A stretch of DNA of 64,000 nt from UBA9926 sp913064795 (lineage in GTDB: Bacteria; Pseudomonadota; Gammaproteobacteria; Pseudomonadales; Azotimanducaceae): the NCBI GenBank assembly GCA_045560765.1, contig JBJKZD010000009.1, positions 1,073,593 to 1,137,592 of the forward strand, read 5' to 3'. This document shows positions 1-8,745 of the stretch, piece after piece (positions within the stretch are counted from its first letter, which is position 1; the number at the start of each line of letters is the position of its first letter). The translations under genes were made by a program, and so were the position numbers. Below the pieces are notes generated by a model. The model saw only the letters and a program-made list of their open reading frames with translations, was not told where the DNA came from and searched no databases.

Positions 1-705
1 GCCGGAGATCCTCAGCATCTATTGAATCAGTTCGGTGCCGATGCAGTGCGAATGGCCATGATGTTTGCGGCGCCGCCAGAGCAGAGCTTTGAGTGGTCTG
101 AGAACGGTGTCGAGTCTGCGTTTAAATGGCTTCGAAGTCGGCTTTGGAACACTGTTTACACGCACGCTTTGTCTCCAACACCCGAGCCTCTCGATGTCGG
201 TCAGCTCGACGATGAGGACCGCGCACTCAGGCGCGTCACCCATGAAACCTTAAGTAAAGCGTATGACGATTACAATCGGCGGTTGGCGTTTAATACGGTT
301 GTCGCCGCAGCAATGACCTTGATGAATACGATCAACAAACATCCTGGTTGTTCCAGCCAAGGGCCAGCCGTTCAACGTGAAGCACTGCTGGCCTTGATTC
401 AAGTGCTCGCGCCAATTACGCCGCACATCTGTAGCGCGCTGTGGCGAAAGCTTACCGGAGAGGACTTGAGTCAAGCGACGTGGATGGAGACAGATGCTGC
501 GGCCTTGGTGAAGACTTCGATAGAGTTGGTGGTGCAAATAAATGGCAAGCTGCGAGGTAAACTGACGGTCGCTGCTGATGCCAAAGAAGATGTTGTGCGC
601 GAAGCCGTCTCTGGGCTTTCGAATTTGGATCACTTTTTTGATGGGAAAGACATTCGAAAAGTTATCTTTGTGCCGGGCAAGCTGATCAATTACGTGGTGC
701 ATTGA
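1..705 (+). CDS. leuS: Leucyl-tRNA synthetase, C-terminal part (5' end outside window)
   Basis: The frame is open from the first base and has no start here; about 234 C-terminal residues are visible. They match the end of bacterial class Ia LeuRS: the helical anticodon-binding domain (around the FEWSENGVESAFKWL segment) and the small C-terminal domain with the conserved VVQINGKLRGKL stretch that contacts the tRNA elbow. The enzyme charges tRNA-Leu in the cytoplasm. The stop codon overlaps the start of lptE by one base (TGATG), the usual gammaproteobacterial leuS-lptE-holA order, which supports the call. The catalytic HIGH/KMSKS regions lie upstream of the window. Confidence 0.96.
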   Translation, partial: AGDPQHLLNQFGADAVRMAMMFAAPPEQSFEWSENGVESAFKWLRSRLWNTVYTHALSPTPEPLDVGQLDDEDRALRRVTHETLSKAYDDYNRRLAFNTVVAAAMTLMNTINKHPGCSSQGPAVQREALLALIQVLAPITPHICSALWRKLTGEDLSQATWMETDAAALVKTSIELVVQINGKLRGKLTVAADAKEDVVREAVSGLSNLDHFFDGKDIRKVIFVPGKLINYVVH

Positions 706-1205
706 TGGACGTCCGCCCCCTGTTGGTGCTTGGCCTAATCGGTGTCTTTCTTACCGGTTGCGGTTATCAAATGGCGGATGGCGGGTTGCTTCGAGGAATA
801 TCGGTCAATATCGATACCCCTGAGGTCGATGTCGAAGTGCTGCGTGCCCTGCAAGCAATGCTCCCTGTGGAAGATCCTGACGCTGGTGCTTCGCCCCAAG
901 CGGCGCTCACGGTGCATGAAGAGGTCTATCAAAAATGGCCGATTGCCGCCGCAGCGTTTGATGATCGGATGCAATTTGAGGTCAAGCTCGAGTGGATCTT
1001 TTCTGTCAAAGATTGGCAGGGCGATTTTCTCATCGATCGAGAGCGCGTAGCGGTCGTCGGTTATTTTGAGCGAGAGAACCAAGCCCTTCTGACGGCGCAC
1101 GAGGGTGAACTGGTCTTACAACGGCAGCTGCGTGCTGAGGCCTTGGCGCAGCTTAGGTTTCGCTTGGAAGCTGCAATGGACAAGGTGAAGAGCCGTGATC
1201 CTTGA
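705..1205 (+). CDS. lptE: LPS-assembly lipoprotein LptE
   Basis: A 166-residue lipoprotein. The N-terminus is a lipoprotein signal peptide with lipobox LTGC (Cys19 becomes the lipidated residue), followed by the GYQ start of mature LptE proteins. LptE plugs the LptD beta-barrel and helps insert LPS into the outer leaflet of the outer membrane. The body is divergent, as is normal for this fast-evolving family, so the call rests on the lipobox, size and position between leuS and holA. ATG at 705 overlaps the leuS stop, indicating translational coupling; an in-frame TTG at 702 is the alternative start. Confidence 0.88.
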   Translation: MDVRPLLVLGLIGVFLTGCGYQMADGGLLRGISVNIDTPEVDVEVLRALQAMLPVEDPDAGASPQAALTVHEEVYQKWPIAAAAFDDRMQFEVKLEWIFSVKDWQGDFLIDRERVAVVGYFERENQALLTAHEGELVLQRQLRAEALAQLRFRLEAAMDKVKSRDP

Positions 1206-1374
1206 TCAGGTCGCTTCAGTCCTGATCGGATGCTGTCAATGCAGGCTAAAAAAATGGAGCGATGTATGGCGACATTTGAGGGATTAACGCGCTCTAAAAC
1301 TCAAGGCCTAATAGGCGACAGGGGATTGGTTTGAATAGGATGATTGGGGTGCCGGCGGGTCGAGGGCTAGGGCG

Positions 1375-2433
1375 TTGAAGTTATACCCAGAGAAGTTGTC
1401 AGCCTCTTTCTCGAAGGGGCTCTTGCCCGTGTACCTGATTACGGGGGATGAGCCCCTGATTCGTCAGGAACTCTGCGATCAGATTCGGCAACAAGCCCGG
1501 TCTGAGGGTTTTATTGAACGCGAACTTTTTCATGTGGAGACAGGCTTCGATTGGCAAGAAATTCATTACAGTTTGAATAGCTTGTCATTATTTGCCGAGA
1601 AAAAAATCATTGAGGTACGTCTCAATCAAGCGAAGCAGCCCGAAAAAGCAGCCGCTGCTCTGGCAGCGATGAGTTCGGCGGGGGATGATATTTTGGTGTT
1701 GCTCAGCATGCCCCGGGCTGATGGCAACGTTCAAAAGGCAAAATGGTTCAAAGCGCTTGAAGGCGTGGGCGCTGTTATCCAGGTTTGGCCTGTTGCACCT
1801 AAAGATTTGCCGCGCTGGATTGAGCAACGGTTACGTCAGCAAGGCGTTCGAATTGATCGCGACGCGATTTTAGCGTTGGCGTCCCGAGTCGAAGGCAACC
1901 TCCTTGCTGCTGTCCAGGAAATGGATCGTCTTGTTCTGGCGGCACCGGAGAAATTAATCTCTTTGGATCTTGTGGAAAGTAGTGTCTCCGATCATGCCCG
2001 CTATGATGCGTATCAGTGGCTCGACGCTGCGCTAATGGGTAAGGCGGCGAGATCGCTGAGAATTTTAAACGGACTTAAAACCGAGGGTGTAGAGCCCCTA
2101 GCGGTGACCGGAGCGTTGATCCGTGAATTGCGTCAGCTGCTTGAACTGGCGGAGACGGCCCAGCAATCCTCGGTTGACCAAGCGCTTGCAAGCGCTCGGG
2201 TCTGGCCGAAGCGAAAAGCGCTCATCGGCGCGGCGCTTCGTCGTTTGGGGCGAGCCGACCTTGAGCAGATCCACGCCGCGACTCGGCGGGTGGATGCAAT
2301 GGTCAAGGGTGCGGAGTCCGGGGATCCCTGGGATGCAATGACCGGGATCTCGATGCATTTGTGCGGGCAGGTGCTAGGTCTAAACCCATCGCTTGCATCA
2401 GGGTCCCAACAGAGTACCCCGAAAGCGGGTTAA
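1375..2433 (+). CDS. holA: DNA polymerase III delta subunit
   Basis: 352 residues, the normal length of HolA, which opens the beta clamp within the clamp-loader complex. It starts in the family style (MKLYPEKLSA...GLLPVYLITGDEPLIRQE) and continues with the AAA+-like fold and C-terminal collar domain. The start is TTG at 1375; an in-frame TAG at 1336 and no other start codon in between make this the only choice. About 170 bp separate it from lptE, more than usual, and that spacer shows no convincing ORF. It ends convergently, overlapping the neighbouring minus-strand gene by four bases. Confidence 0.95.
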   Translation: MKLYPEKLSASFSKGLLPVYLITGDEPLIRQELCDQIRQQARSEGFIERELFHVETGFDWQEIHYSLNSLSLFAEKKIIEVRLNQAKQPEKAAAALAAMSSAGDDILVLLSMPRADGNVQKAKWFKALEGVGAVIQVWPVAPKDLPRWIEQRLRQQGVRIDRDAILALASRVEGNLLAAVQEMDRLVLAAPEKLISLDLVESSVSDHARYDAYQWLDAALMGKAARSLRILNGLKTEGVEPLAVTGALIRELRQLLELAETAQQSSVDQALASARVWPKRKALIGAALRRLGRADLEQIHAATRRVDAMVKGAESGDPWDAMTGISMHLCGQVLGLNPSLASGSQQSTPKAG

Positions 2434-2978
2434 TTGACGTGGGTCGATGCATCCTCACCGCGCTCGATCAAGCGTAGTTCACCGTCCAATATTTCAAACA
2501 CCGTGATGCTGCCGTTGTTTGGTCTGCAGACCATGACATCGGGACTGCCGGTTGCAAACGCGACCATCGCGTTGATCGCGACAAAATGAGTGAAAATGGC
2601 AGTGGGTTCCTGACACTCCAGCAGACAGGTTGCCATGTCCCTCTGCCACTGTTGTAGAGTTTCGGATTGTTCTAACCATCGACCCTGCATGACTTTTTGG
2701 AGCCATGGCCCCCGCGCCTCTAAAGAAAGCCCCGTGCTTGGAACTTCTGCGACCCGGGACTCGATGCCCACGCTTTGAGCCAATCGCGCCGCGAGAGGTG
2801 CTGCTGTCTCTTGAGCGCGCTTAAGAGGGCTCGATAGCAGGGTCAATGGGCCGTGCTGTATAAGCCGGTCTGCAGCCTTAGCAGCTTGAGATCGGCCGAG
2901 TTGATCTAGCCCAGGGTCAGGGTCGGAGGTAAACCCTGCAGCGGCCTGACCGTGTCGGATGAGGTAGATTGTTGTCAT
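2430..2978 (-). CDS. Histidine phosphatase (phosphoglycerate mutase-like) family protein
   Basis: 182 residues. The N-terminus IYLIRHGQA carries the RHG phosphohistidine motif of the histidine phosphatase superfamily; a second conserved part, LLSSPLKRAQETA, and a later FTHFVAINAMV segment (histidine acid/base region) follow. Substrate is not predictable: relatives include SixA and alpha-ribazole or broad phosphatases. I chose the ATG at 2978, preceded by an AAGAGA ribosome site; the open frame runs about 200 bp further upstream but that extension has no family similarity. It is convergent with holA. Confidence 0.85.
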   Translation of the reverse strand: MTTIYLIRHGQAAAGFTSDPDPGLDQLGRSQAAKAADRLIQHGPLTLLSSPLKRAQETAAPLAARLAQSVGIESRVAEVPSTGLSLEARGPWLQKVMQGRWLEQSETLQQWQRDMATCLLECQEPTAIFTHFVAINAMVAFATGSPDVMVCRPNNGSITVFEILDGELRLIERGEDASTHVN

Positions 2979-3267
2979 ATTCGATCTCTTCATGGGGACT
3001 GCCCGTATGTTAGCAGAGCGTCTCTGTCGAGCGTGGCAATTTAGGGCGCAAATGGCTATTCTAGGCGCTCTCTCGAAGATCAGGTGGTGGCATCCGCTGC
3101 TTTGAAAAGCGTCCCAAACGCGGTCGCTGGGCAAAGAAAAGGGCGCACTCGATCCTCGATCAATGACGTTTCGGTGCAAAATTGCCTGCTTGGAAGGGGT
3201 AAACGGTCAGCAAACGGTCAGTTCAATCAACGAAGGGACGAGACCCCGATTTTGAAAGGTTAAATCT

Positions 3268-4254
3268 ATGGCAAAGCAAAAAGGAGCGTTAGCAGGCGAT
3301 GGTGTGCCTGACACGCAGGTTTCAGTAAAAGCAGTTTTTGGAATTGATGTCGACCTGATGGTCCCTGCGTTTTCAGAACCCTCAGAACACGTGCCGGTGA
3401 TCGACGAAACCTATCTTTTTAACGAGGAAACCACCCTTGCCATACTGGCCAGCTTTGCACATAACCGGCGTTGCATGATTCAAGGCTTCCATGGCACAGG
3501 TAAGTCGACACATATCGAACAAGTTGCGGCGCGCTTAAATTGGCCCTGCATTCGCATCAATTTAGATTCTCATGTCAGTCGCATGGACTTGGTGGGCAAA
3601 GACGCCATCGTACTCAAGGACGGGCAACAAGTGACGGAGTTTCGTGAGGGTCTGCTGCCCTGGGCCCTTCAACGAGCTTGTGCGATCGTGTTTGATGAAT
3701 ACGATGCAGGACGTCCTGATGTGATGTTCGTGATTCAGCGGGTCCTTGAAGTTGAGGGTAAGTTGACCTTACTCGACCAAAGCCGCGTCATAAGCCCCCA
3801 CCAGAGTTTCCGTTTGTTTGCGACGACCAATACCATCGGTCTTGGTGATCCGACGGGCTTGTATCATGGCACGCAACAAATTAACCAAGGTCAAATGGAT
3901 CGGTGGAATATTGTTACGACTCTGAATTACCTGCCCCATGCGCAGGAAGTCAGCATTGTGTCCGCGAAGCAGCCAGGTTTTGATCAGAAAACCATTGCAC
4001 ATATGGTGTCGGTCGCAGAGTTGACCCGGCAAGGATTCGTCAACGGCGATATCTCCATCGTGATGTCACCGAGAACAGTGATCATGTGGGCTGAAAATGC
4101 TCAACTCTTTGGAGACCTTGGATTTGCATTTCGACTCACCTTTTTAAATAAGTGTGATGAAACCGAGCGCCCCATTGTGGCCGAGTACTATCAACGGTGT
4201 CTCGGCACTGACCTGCCAGAATCGACGGCCAACGTGGTGCTGGCTGGGTCATGA
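3268..4254 (+). CDS. cobS: CobS-like AAA+ ATPase (cobaltochelatase subunit CobS family)
   Basis: 328 residues. Walker A GFHGTGKST (about 73-81), Walker B AIVFDEYDAG (about 139-148) and the sensor region FATTNTIGLGDPTGLYHGT are those of CobS, the AAA+ motor that works with CobT and CobN to insert cobalt into hydrogenobyrinate diamide in aerobic B12 synthesis. The partner cobT-like gene starts 20 bp downstream. No cobN or other cobalamin gene is present in this window. CobST-type pairs without CobN occur in proteobacteria, so the real client here could be another metal- or cofactor-dependent protein. Confidence 0.85.
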   Translation: MAKQKGALAGDGVPDTQVSVKAVFGIDVDLMVPAFSEPSEHVPVIDETYLFNEETTLAILASFAHNRRCMIQGFHGTGKSTHIEQVAARLNWPCIRINLDSHVSRMDLVGKDAIVLKDGQQVTEFREGLLPWALQRACAIVFDEYDAGRPDVMFVIQRVLEVEGKLTLLDQSRVISPHQSFRLFATTNTIGLGDPTGLYHGTQQINQGQMDRWNIVTTLNYLPHAQEVSIVSAKQPGFDQKTIAHMVSVAELTRQGFVNGDISIVMSPRTVIMWAENAQLFGDLGFAFRLTFLNKCDETERPIVAEYYQRCLGTDLPESTANVVLAGS

Positions 4255-4274
4255 CCCTCTAAGAGCGTGCTCTG

Positions 4275-6095
4275 ATGGATGAAACCACAGAAGTCTTTCG
4301 TCAAGCTGTCACCTCGACGATGCGGGCGATATCAGGGAACGACGAGCTCTCTGTGACCTTCGGTCGCGGCAAGCCTTTTATGCACGGCAACAAAGCGCGA
4401 ATACCGATCCCTGAACTGGGCGTTTCAGAAGCAGGTCTAGCGGCGCTGCGTGGTACAGCTGATCGCTTTGCTCTGCGGACGCGTTACCACGACGAGCAAT
4501 CTCATGCCGAGGCGAGACCCGCCGCAGGGGTGGCCCAGGAGCTATTCGATGCGGTAGAGGAAACCCGGATAGCGGCGGTGGGATCCTATTTGATGCGCGG
4601 CGTCCAAGATAACCTTCTCTCCCAGTTGGACCAAGATTTCCAGCAGCTCGGTACCTTCGACATAACCTCGACTGAAGACGCACCCCTTGGACAAGCGGTC
4701 GGCTTGTATTTGCGTGAAAAATTAATTGACGCCCCGTTGCCCGAGTCGGCCAGCCGGGTGCTCGATCCCTGGCGTGACTATCTCGAGGATAGAGTTGGCT
4801 CTGAATTTAAAGATTATGACGACAAAGTGTTTGATCAAGCGGCTTTTAGAGTGCTCGCACAGTCACTGATCGCAGATCTTGGGTTGGCAGAAGATTATGG
4901 CCAGGACGATCCCGAGGGCGACAGCGATGAATACCAGGAGGAAGAACAGGAATCTGAGGCTGATGCGGGTGAAGACGGCCTAGAAGAGGAAGGGGGTTCA
5001 GAGAGCGATCTCGCGGATGCGATAGAGGGTGAAGTGCCGGTCGATATGGAATCGCTTGATTTAGCCGAAGCGGATGGCTCCGAAGACGATGCAGGTGCAC
5101 CACCAGATTCGGACGCGCAGAAAAACTGGTTGCGTCCCAAAACATTTCAGTACCAATCCTATACCCAAGAATTCGACGAAGTCGTATTCGCAGATCAATT
5201 ATGCGACAGCGATGAGCTCGACCGCCTGAGAGGACTCCTTGATCAGCATTTGCAAAATTCGCAGATCATCATCAGTAAACTCGCCAATCGGCTACAGCGA
5301 AAGCTCATGGCGCAGCAGAGCCGGTCTTGGGAGTTCGACCTTGAGGAAGGGGTTCTTGATACCTCCCGATTACCCAGCATTATCATGGATCCGTTTACTT
5401 CTCTAGCGTTCAAGCAGGAAAAGGAAACCCAGTTCAAGGATACGGTGGTATCGATCCTGATCGATAGCTCAGGGTCGATGCGGGGTCGTTCGATATCAAT
5501 CGCCGCGATGTGCGCGGACATCCTGGGCCGAACGTTAGAGCGATGCTCGGTCAAAGTCGAAATTCTTGGCTTTACCACTAAAGCGTGGCGTGGCGGGCAG
5601 TCACGAGAGCTTTGGTTACAACAAGGTAAACCCCAGCAACCCGGCCGTCTAAATGATTTAAGGCATATCATTTATAAAGCCGCGGATATGCCTTGGCGTC
5701 GGGCCCGGCGCAATCTGGGCTTGATGATGCGCGAAGAGCTGCTGAAAGAAAACATCGATGGCGAGGCCCTACTTTGGGCCCACAATAGAATTCACGGGCG
5801 ACCGGAGGATCGTAAAATCTTAATGGTGATTTCTGACGGATTACCTGTGGACAACAGCACCCTTTTGGTTAATCCCAGCAACTATCTCGAGCAGCATCTC
5901 AAATTTGCCATTGATCAGATCGAAAATGCCTCGCCGGTTGAATTGGTAGCGATTGGTATTGGTCACGACGTAACCCATCATTATCAACACGCCGTGACCA
6001 TCACCGATGCAGAGCAGCTCGGGGATGCCATGACCGGTCAGTTGGTGGGTCTCTTTGATGAAGAGAAGAAACCCTCGAAGGTAGGAGAGCGGTAG
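4275..6095 (+). CDS. cobT: CobT-like VWA-domain protein (cobaltochelatase subunit CobT family)
   Basis: 606 residues, the normal CobT size. The N-terminal half is helical; residues about 205-280 form a strongly acidic Glu/Asp linker; the C-terminal half is a von Willebrand A domain whose metal-ion site DSSGS (Asp397, Ser399, Ser401) is intact. CobT forms the ring that couples CobS ATPase movements to the chelatase subunit. It lies directly after cobS and four bases before the Nudix gene, so the three are probably cotranscribed. Without a linked cobN the pathway assignment is inferred from family only. Confidence 0.86.
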   Translation: MDETTEVFRQAVTSTMRAISGNDELSVTFGRGKPFMHGNKARIPIPELGVSEAGLAALRGTADRFALRTRYHDEQSHAEARPAAGVAQELFDAVEETRIAAVGSYLMRGVQDNLLSQLDQDFQQLGTFDITSTEDAPLGQAVGLYLREKLIDAPLPESASRVLDPWRDYLEDRVGSEFKDYDDKVFDQAAFRVLAQSLIADLGLAEDYGQDDPEGDSDEYQEEEQESEADAGEDGLEEEGGSESDLADAIEGEVPVDMESLDLAEADGSEDDAGAPPDSDAQKNWLRPKTFQYQSYTQEFDEVVFADQLCDSDELDRLRGLLDQHLQNSQIIISKLANRLQRKLMAQQSRSWEFDLEEGVLDTSRLPSIIMDPFTSLAFKQEKETQFKDTVVSILIDSSGSMRGRSISIAAMCADILGRTLERCSVKVEILGFTTKAWRGGQSRELWLQQGKPQQPGRLNDLRHIIYKAADMPWRRARRNLGLMMREELLKENIDGEALLWAHNRIHGRPEDRKILMVISDGLPVDNSTLLVNPSNYLEQHLKFAIDQIENASPVELVAIGIGHDVTHHYQHAVTITDAEQLGDAMTGQLVGLFDEEKKPSKVGER

Positions 6096-6098
6096 GGC

Positions 6099-6632
6099 GT
6101 GTCTAGAGTTTGGCTTTTAAAGGCGGTTGATCGTTATCGAAGTCGTTTCCCAGAAGAACTTGAGGTTATCACAGCGTTTGAGGGCTTCGTGCGGGCCCAC
6201 GAGCAATGTTTTGAGCGGACCTTCGCCCAGGGACATGTTACGGGCTCGGCCTGGATTCTAGATCAAGCCCACGGACATTGTTTACTGACCCATCATCAGA
6301 AGTTGCAACGATGGTTCCAATTGGGTGGTCATGCCGACGGTGATTCAAATATTATTCGGGTTGCGATGCGTGAAGCCCAGGAAGAGTCTGGATTATCAAG
6401 TCTGCGCCTTGTGAGTACTGAAATTTTTGATTTGGATATCCACTTGATTCCAGAGCGTCGGGGCGAGGCCGCGCATCATCACTTTGACGTTCGTTTTCTC
6501 TTTGAAGGCGACCGCAACGAGGCGTTGTCAGTCAGCGAGGAATCGCTGGATTTGGCTTGGGTATCCCTCGCGGATATTGGTGATTATACCGATGAGGACT
6601 CTATGCACCGGATGGTCCAAAAGACTGGGTGA
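6099..6632 (+). CDS. Nudix hydrolase
   Basis: 177 residues with a Nudix fold. The Nudix box is visible as GGHADG...REAQEESGL; the REAQEESG core with its metal-binding glutamates is intact. Nudix enzymes hydrolyse nucleoside diphosphates linked to another group; the substrate cannot be read from this sequence. The start is GTG at 6099, four bases after the cobT stop. An N-terminal extension of about 60 residues precedes the Nudix domain and is unassigned. Coupling to a CobST pair is unexplained. Confidence 0.86.
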   Translation: MSRVWLLKAVDRYRSRFPEELEVITAFEGFVRAHEQCFERTFAQGHVTGSAWILDQAHGHCLLTHHQKLQRWFQLGGHADGDSNIIRVAMREAQEESGLSSLRLVSTEIFDLDIHLIPERRGEAAHHHFDVRFLFEGDRNEALSVSEESLDLAWVSLADIGDYTDEDSMHRMVQKTG

Positions 6633-6763
6633 TACTGTAGAGCAGCCAAAACGCTTAGAAGCCACCCAATCCCAGAACAAGCCTCAACCGAGCGCTACAA
6701 TATCCAGGGAGGTCTAGGCTGACCCTCTTACTCGATGGCTGAAATGACTTGGCCAGCGAGGGA

Positions 6764-7708
6764 CTAGCGATATAGGTGGCAAGCGACGATGTGATCCGTT
6801 GCGATGGCGATCGGCTCTGGGGTCTCGTTGCTGCAGTGGGGCATTGCCTTTGGACAGCGATCAGAAAAACGACAGCCAGGACCGACGTTAACCGGTGACG
6901 TAATTTCCCCGGTCAAGATTTGGGCGCTTCGGGTTCGCTCAAGTTTTGGGTCTGGCTCGGGGTTCGATTCGATTAAAAGCTGGGTATAGGGATGCTGCGG
7001 GGAGAAGAAGACGGCGTCGGACGGTCCTGTCTCAACCAATGTGCCCAAATACATCACGGCCATTCGGTCAGAAATATAGCGGACCATCGAGAGGTCATGG
7101 GCAATAAAAAGAAGCGTCAAGCCCATTGATCGCTGCAAATCCTCCAAAAGGTTTACGACCTGCGCTTGAACCGACACATCCAATGCCGAGATGGGTTCAT
7201 CACAGACCACGAACTTAGGCTCGATTATCATGGCTCTGGCGATGCCAATGCGTTGACGCTGTCCGCCTGAGAATTCGTGAGGGTAGCGAGACATGTGGTC
7301 GGGATGAAGACCAACCCGGGATAACCAGTAAGCCACTTGCTCTTGAACTTCTGATCTGGCCATCCCTCGAAGGCTAAGGCCTTCACCGACAATGTCTAGT
7401 ACGGTCATTCTCGGATTCAGGGATGCATAAGGATCTTGAAAAACCATCTGTATCTCTTTGGAATAGCGTAAGTGATCGGCGGCTGTAAATTTTTTGGGAA
7501 GAGGCTCTCCTTGATAAAAAGCATCGCCGCTCGTGCGCTCATGTAATCCGATCAGAGTTTTACCAAACGTCGACTTGCCAGACCCGCTCTCGCCCACAAG
7601 ACCGAGAATTTCGTTTTCAGCGATTTCAAGAGAGATGCCATCAACCGCGTGCAGGGTTTGATGCCTGGCTAACTGAAAATGTTTTTTGAGTGCGAGGGTT
7701 TTGATCAT
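6764..7708 (-). CDS. oppF: Oligopeptide ABC transporter ATP-binding protein OppF/DppF
   Basis: 314 residues. Walker A GESGSGKST, ABC signature FSGGQRQRIGIARA, Walker B FVVCDEPISALD and the C-terminal oligopeptide/dipeptide extension with a cysteine motif (CRFSDRCPKAMPHC) show an OppF-type ATPase. It pairs with OppD to power peptide import through OppBC. The gene overlaps oppD by four bases (ATGA) and is last in the minus-strand order oppA-oppB-oppC-oppD-oppF. The downstream spacer to the convergent Nudix gene (6633-6763) has no clear terminator. Confidence 0.95.
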   Translation of the reverse strand: MIKTLALKKHFQLARHQTLHAVDGISLEIAENEILGLVGESGSGKSTFGKTLIGLHERTSGDAFYQGEPLPKKFTAADHLRYSKEIQMVFQDPYASLNPRMTVLDIVGEGLSLRGMARSEVQEQVAYWLSRVGLHPDHMSRYPHEFSGGQRQRIGIARAMIIEPKFVVCDEPISALDVSVQAQVVNLLEDLQRSMGLTLLFIAHDLSMVRYISDRMAVMYLGTLVETGPSDAVFFSPQHPYTQLLIESNPEPDPKLERTRSAQILTGEITSPVNVGPGCRFSDRCPKAMPHCSNETPEPIAIATDHIVACHLYR

Positions 7709-8745
7709 GCGCCGTCGCTCGCTATTTTATTGCTCTGATAGAGCTCAGGAACACTCGGCGCGTTTGGCGCTTGCAACCAACAGCGAGCCGCATGGCCTGT
7801 GTTGTTACTGTCTTTAAAGAAAGGTGGATTTTCCTCGTGACAGACGCGCATTGCGTGAGGGCAACGGGGGGCGTAGCCGCAGCCCAAAGGGGGTGAAAAT
7901 AGATCCGGAGGGCTGCCAGGAATGGGGTCCAAGGACTTTTCCCGGTCCCCGATATTGCTGGGCATGGCGGACTTAAGCCCGAGGGTGTAGGGATGGGCGC
8001 TTTGATAAAAGATATCATCAACACTGCCATGTTCGATGATTTGTCCAGCATACATGACGCATACTTTTTGTGCGGTTCGGGCGACCACCGCTAAATCGTG
8101 GGTAATCAAGATGACCGCCATTGCATCCTGAGCTTGCAGTGTTTTTATTAGGTCGAGGATTTGAGCTTGGATGGTGACATCCAGGGCGGTTGTCGGTTCA
8201 TCCGCGATGAGCAAAGACGGTGAGCAGGCGAGACTCTGGGCGATCATCGCGCGCTGCAGCATGCCCCCTGAAAACTCAAAAGGGTACTGTGTTGCGCGTT
8301 TTCTAGCCTCAGGGATGTGCGTCATCTCGAGCAATTTGATCGCCGATTCAAAGGCCTGCTGCCCGGGGATTCCGCGGTGCACTTTGAGGGTCTCAGCGAT
8401 CTGATCCCCGATGGTCATGGTTGGATTGAGGCTGGTCATTGGATCTTGAAAGATCATCCCAATTTCCTTGCCTCTGAAGGCATTGGCGGCCCTGGGCTCA
8501 AGTCCGAGGAGCTCGGCGCCATTAAGTCGTGCTGATCCTGCCGTAATTCTTCCTGGGGGCATGGGAATAATACCCATCAGGGATTGAACCGTAACGCTTT
8601 TGCCGCAGCCTGATTCTCCAACAATGGCCATAACCTCACCAGCCTCAACGGTAAAATCTACGCCTCTGACGGCCTTGACAACGCCGCCGTAGGTTTCAAA
8701 TTCAACGGTTAAGCCCTCGACTTCAAGTAATGGCGGATTACTCAT
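7705..8745 (-). CDS. oppD: Oligopeptide ABC transporter ATP-binding protein OppD/DppD
   Basis: 346 residues. Walker A GESGCGKSV, ABC signature FSGGMLQRAMIAQS, Walker B LLIADEPTTALD, and the C-terminal extension CGYAPRCPHAMRVC typical of OppD/DppD (the cysteine cluster is associated with an Fe-S site in some family members). It dimerises with OppF on the cytoplasmic face of OppBC. The start overlaps the oppC stop by one base and the end overlaps oppF, so translation of the operon is coupled throughout. Confidence 0.95.
   Translation of the reverse strand: MSNPPLLEVEGLTVEFETYGGVVKAVRGVDFTVEAGEVMAIVGESGCGKSVTVQSLMGIIPMPPGRITAGSARLNGAELLGLEPRAANAFRGKEIGMIFQDPMTSLNPTMTIGDQIAETLKVHRGIPGQQAFESAIKLLEMTHIPEARKRATQYPFEFSGGMLQRAMIAQSLACSPSLLIADEPTTALDVTIQAQILDLIKTLQAQDAMAVILITHDLAVVARTAQKVCVMYAGQIIEHGSVDDIFYQSAHPYTLGLKSAMPSNIGDREKSLDPIPGSPPDLFSPPLGCGYAPRCPHAMRVCHEENPPFFKDSNNTGHAARCWLQAPNAPSVPELYQSNKIASDGA

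Noticed and set aside
2979..3179. Longer start for the histidine phosphatase
   Set aside because: Extra residues are unlike the family and the RHG motif is at the normal position with ATG 2978.
4846..5145. Minus-strand ORFs across cobT
   Set aside because: They are shadows of the acidic Glu/Asp linker of CobT.
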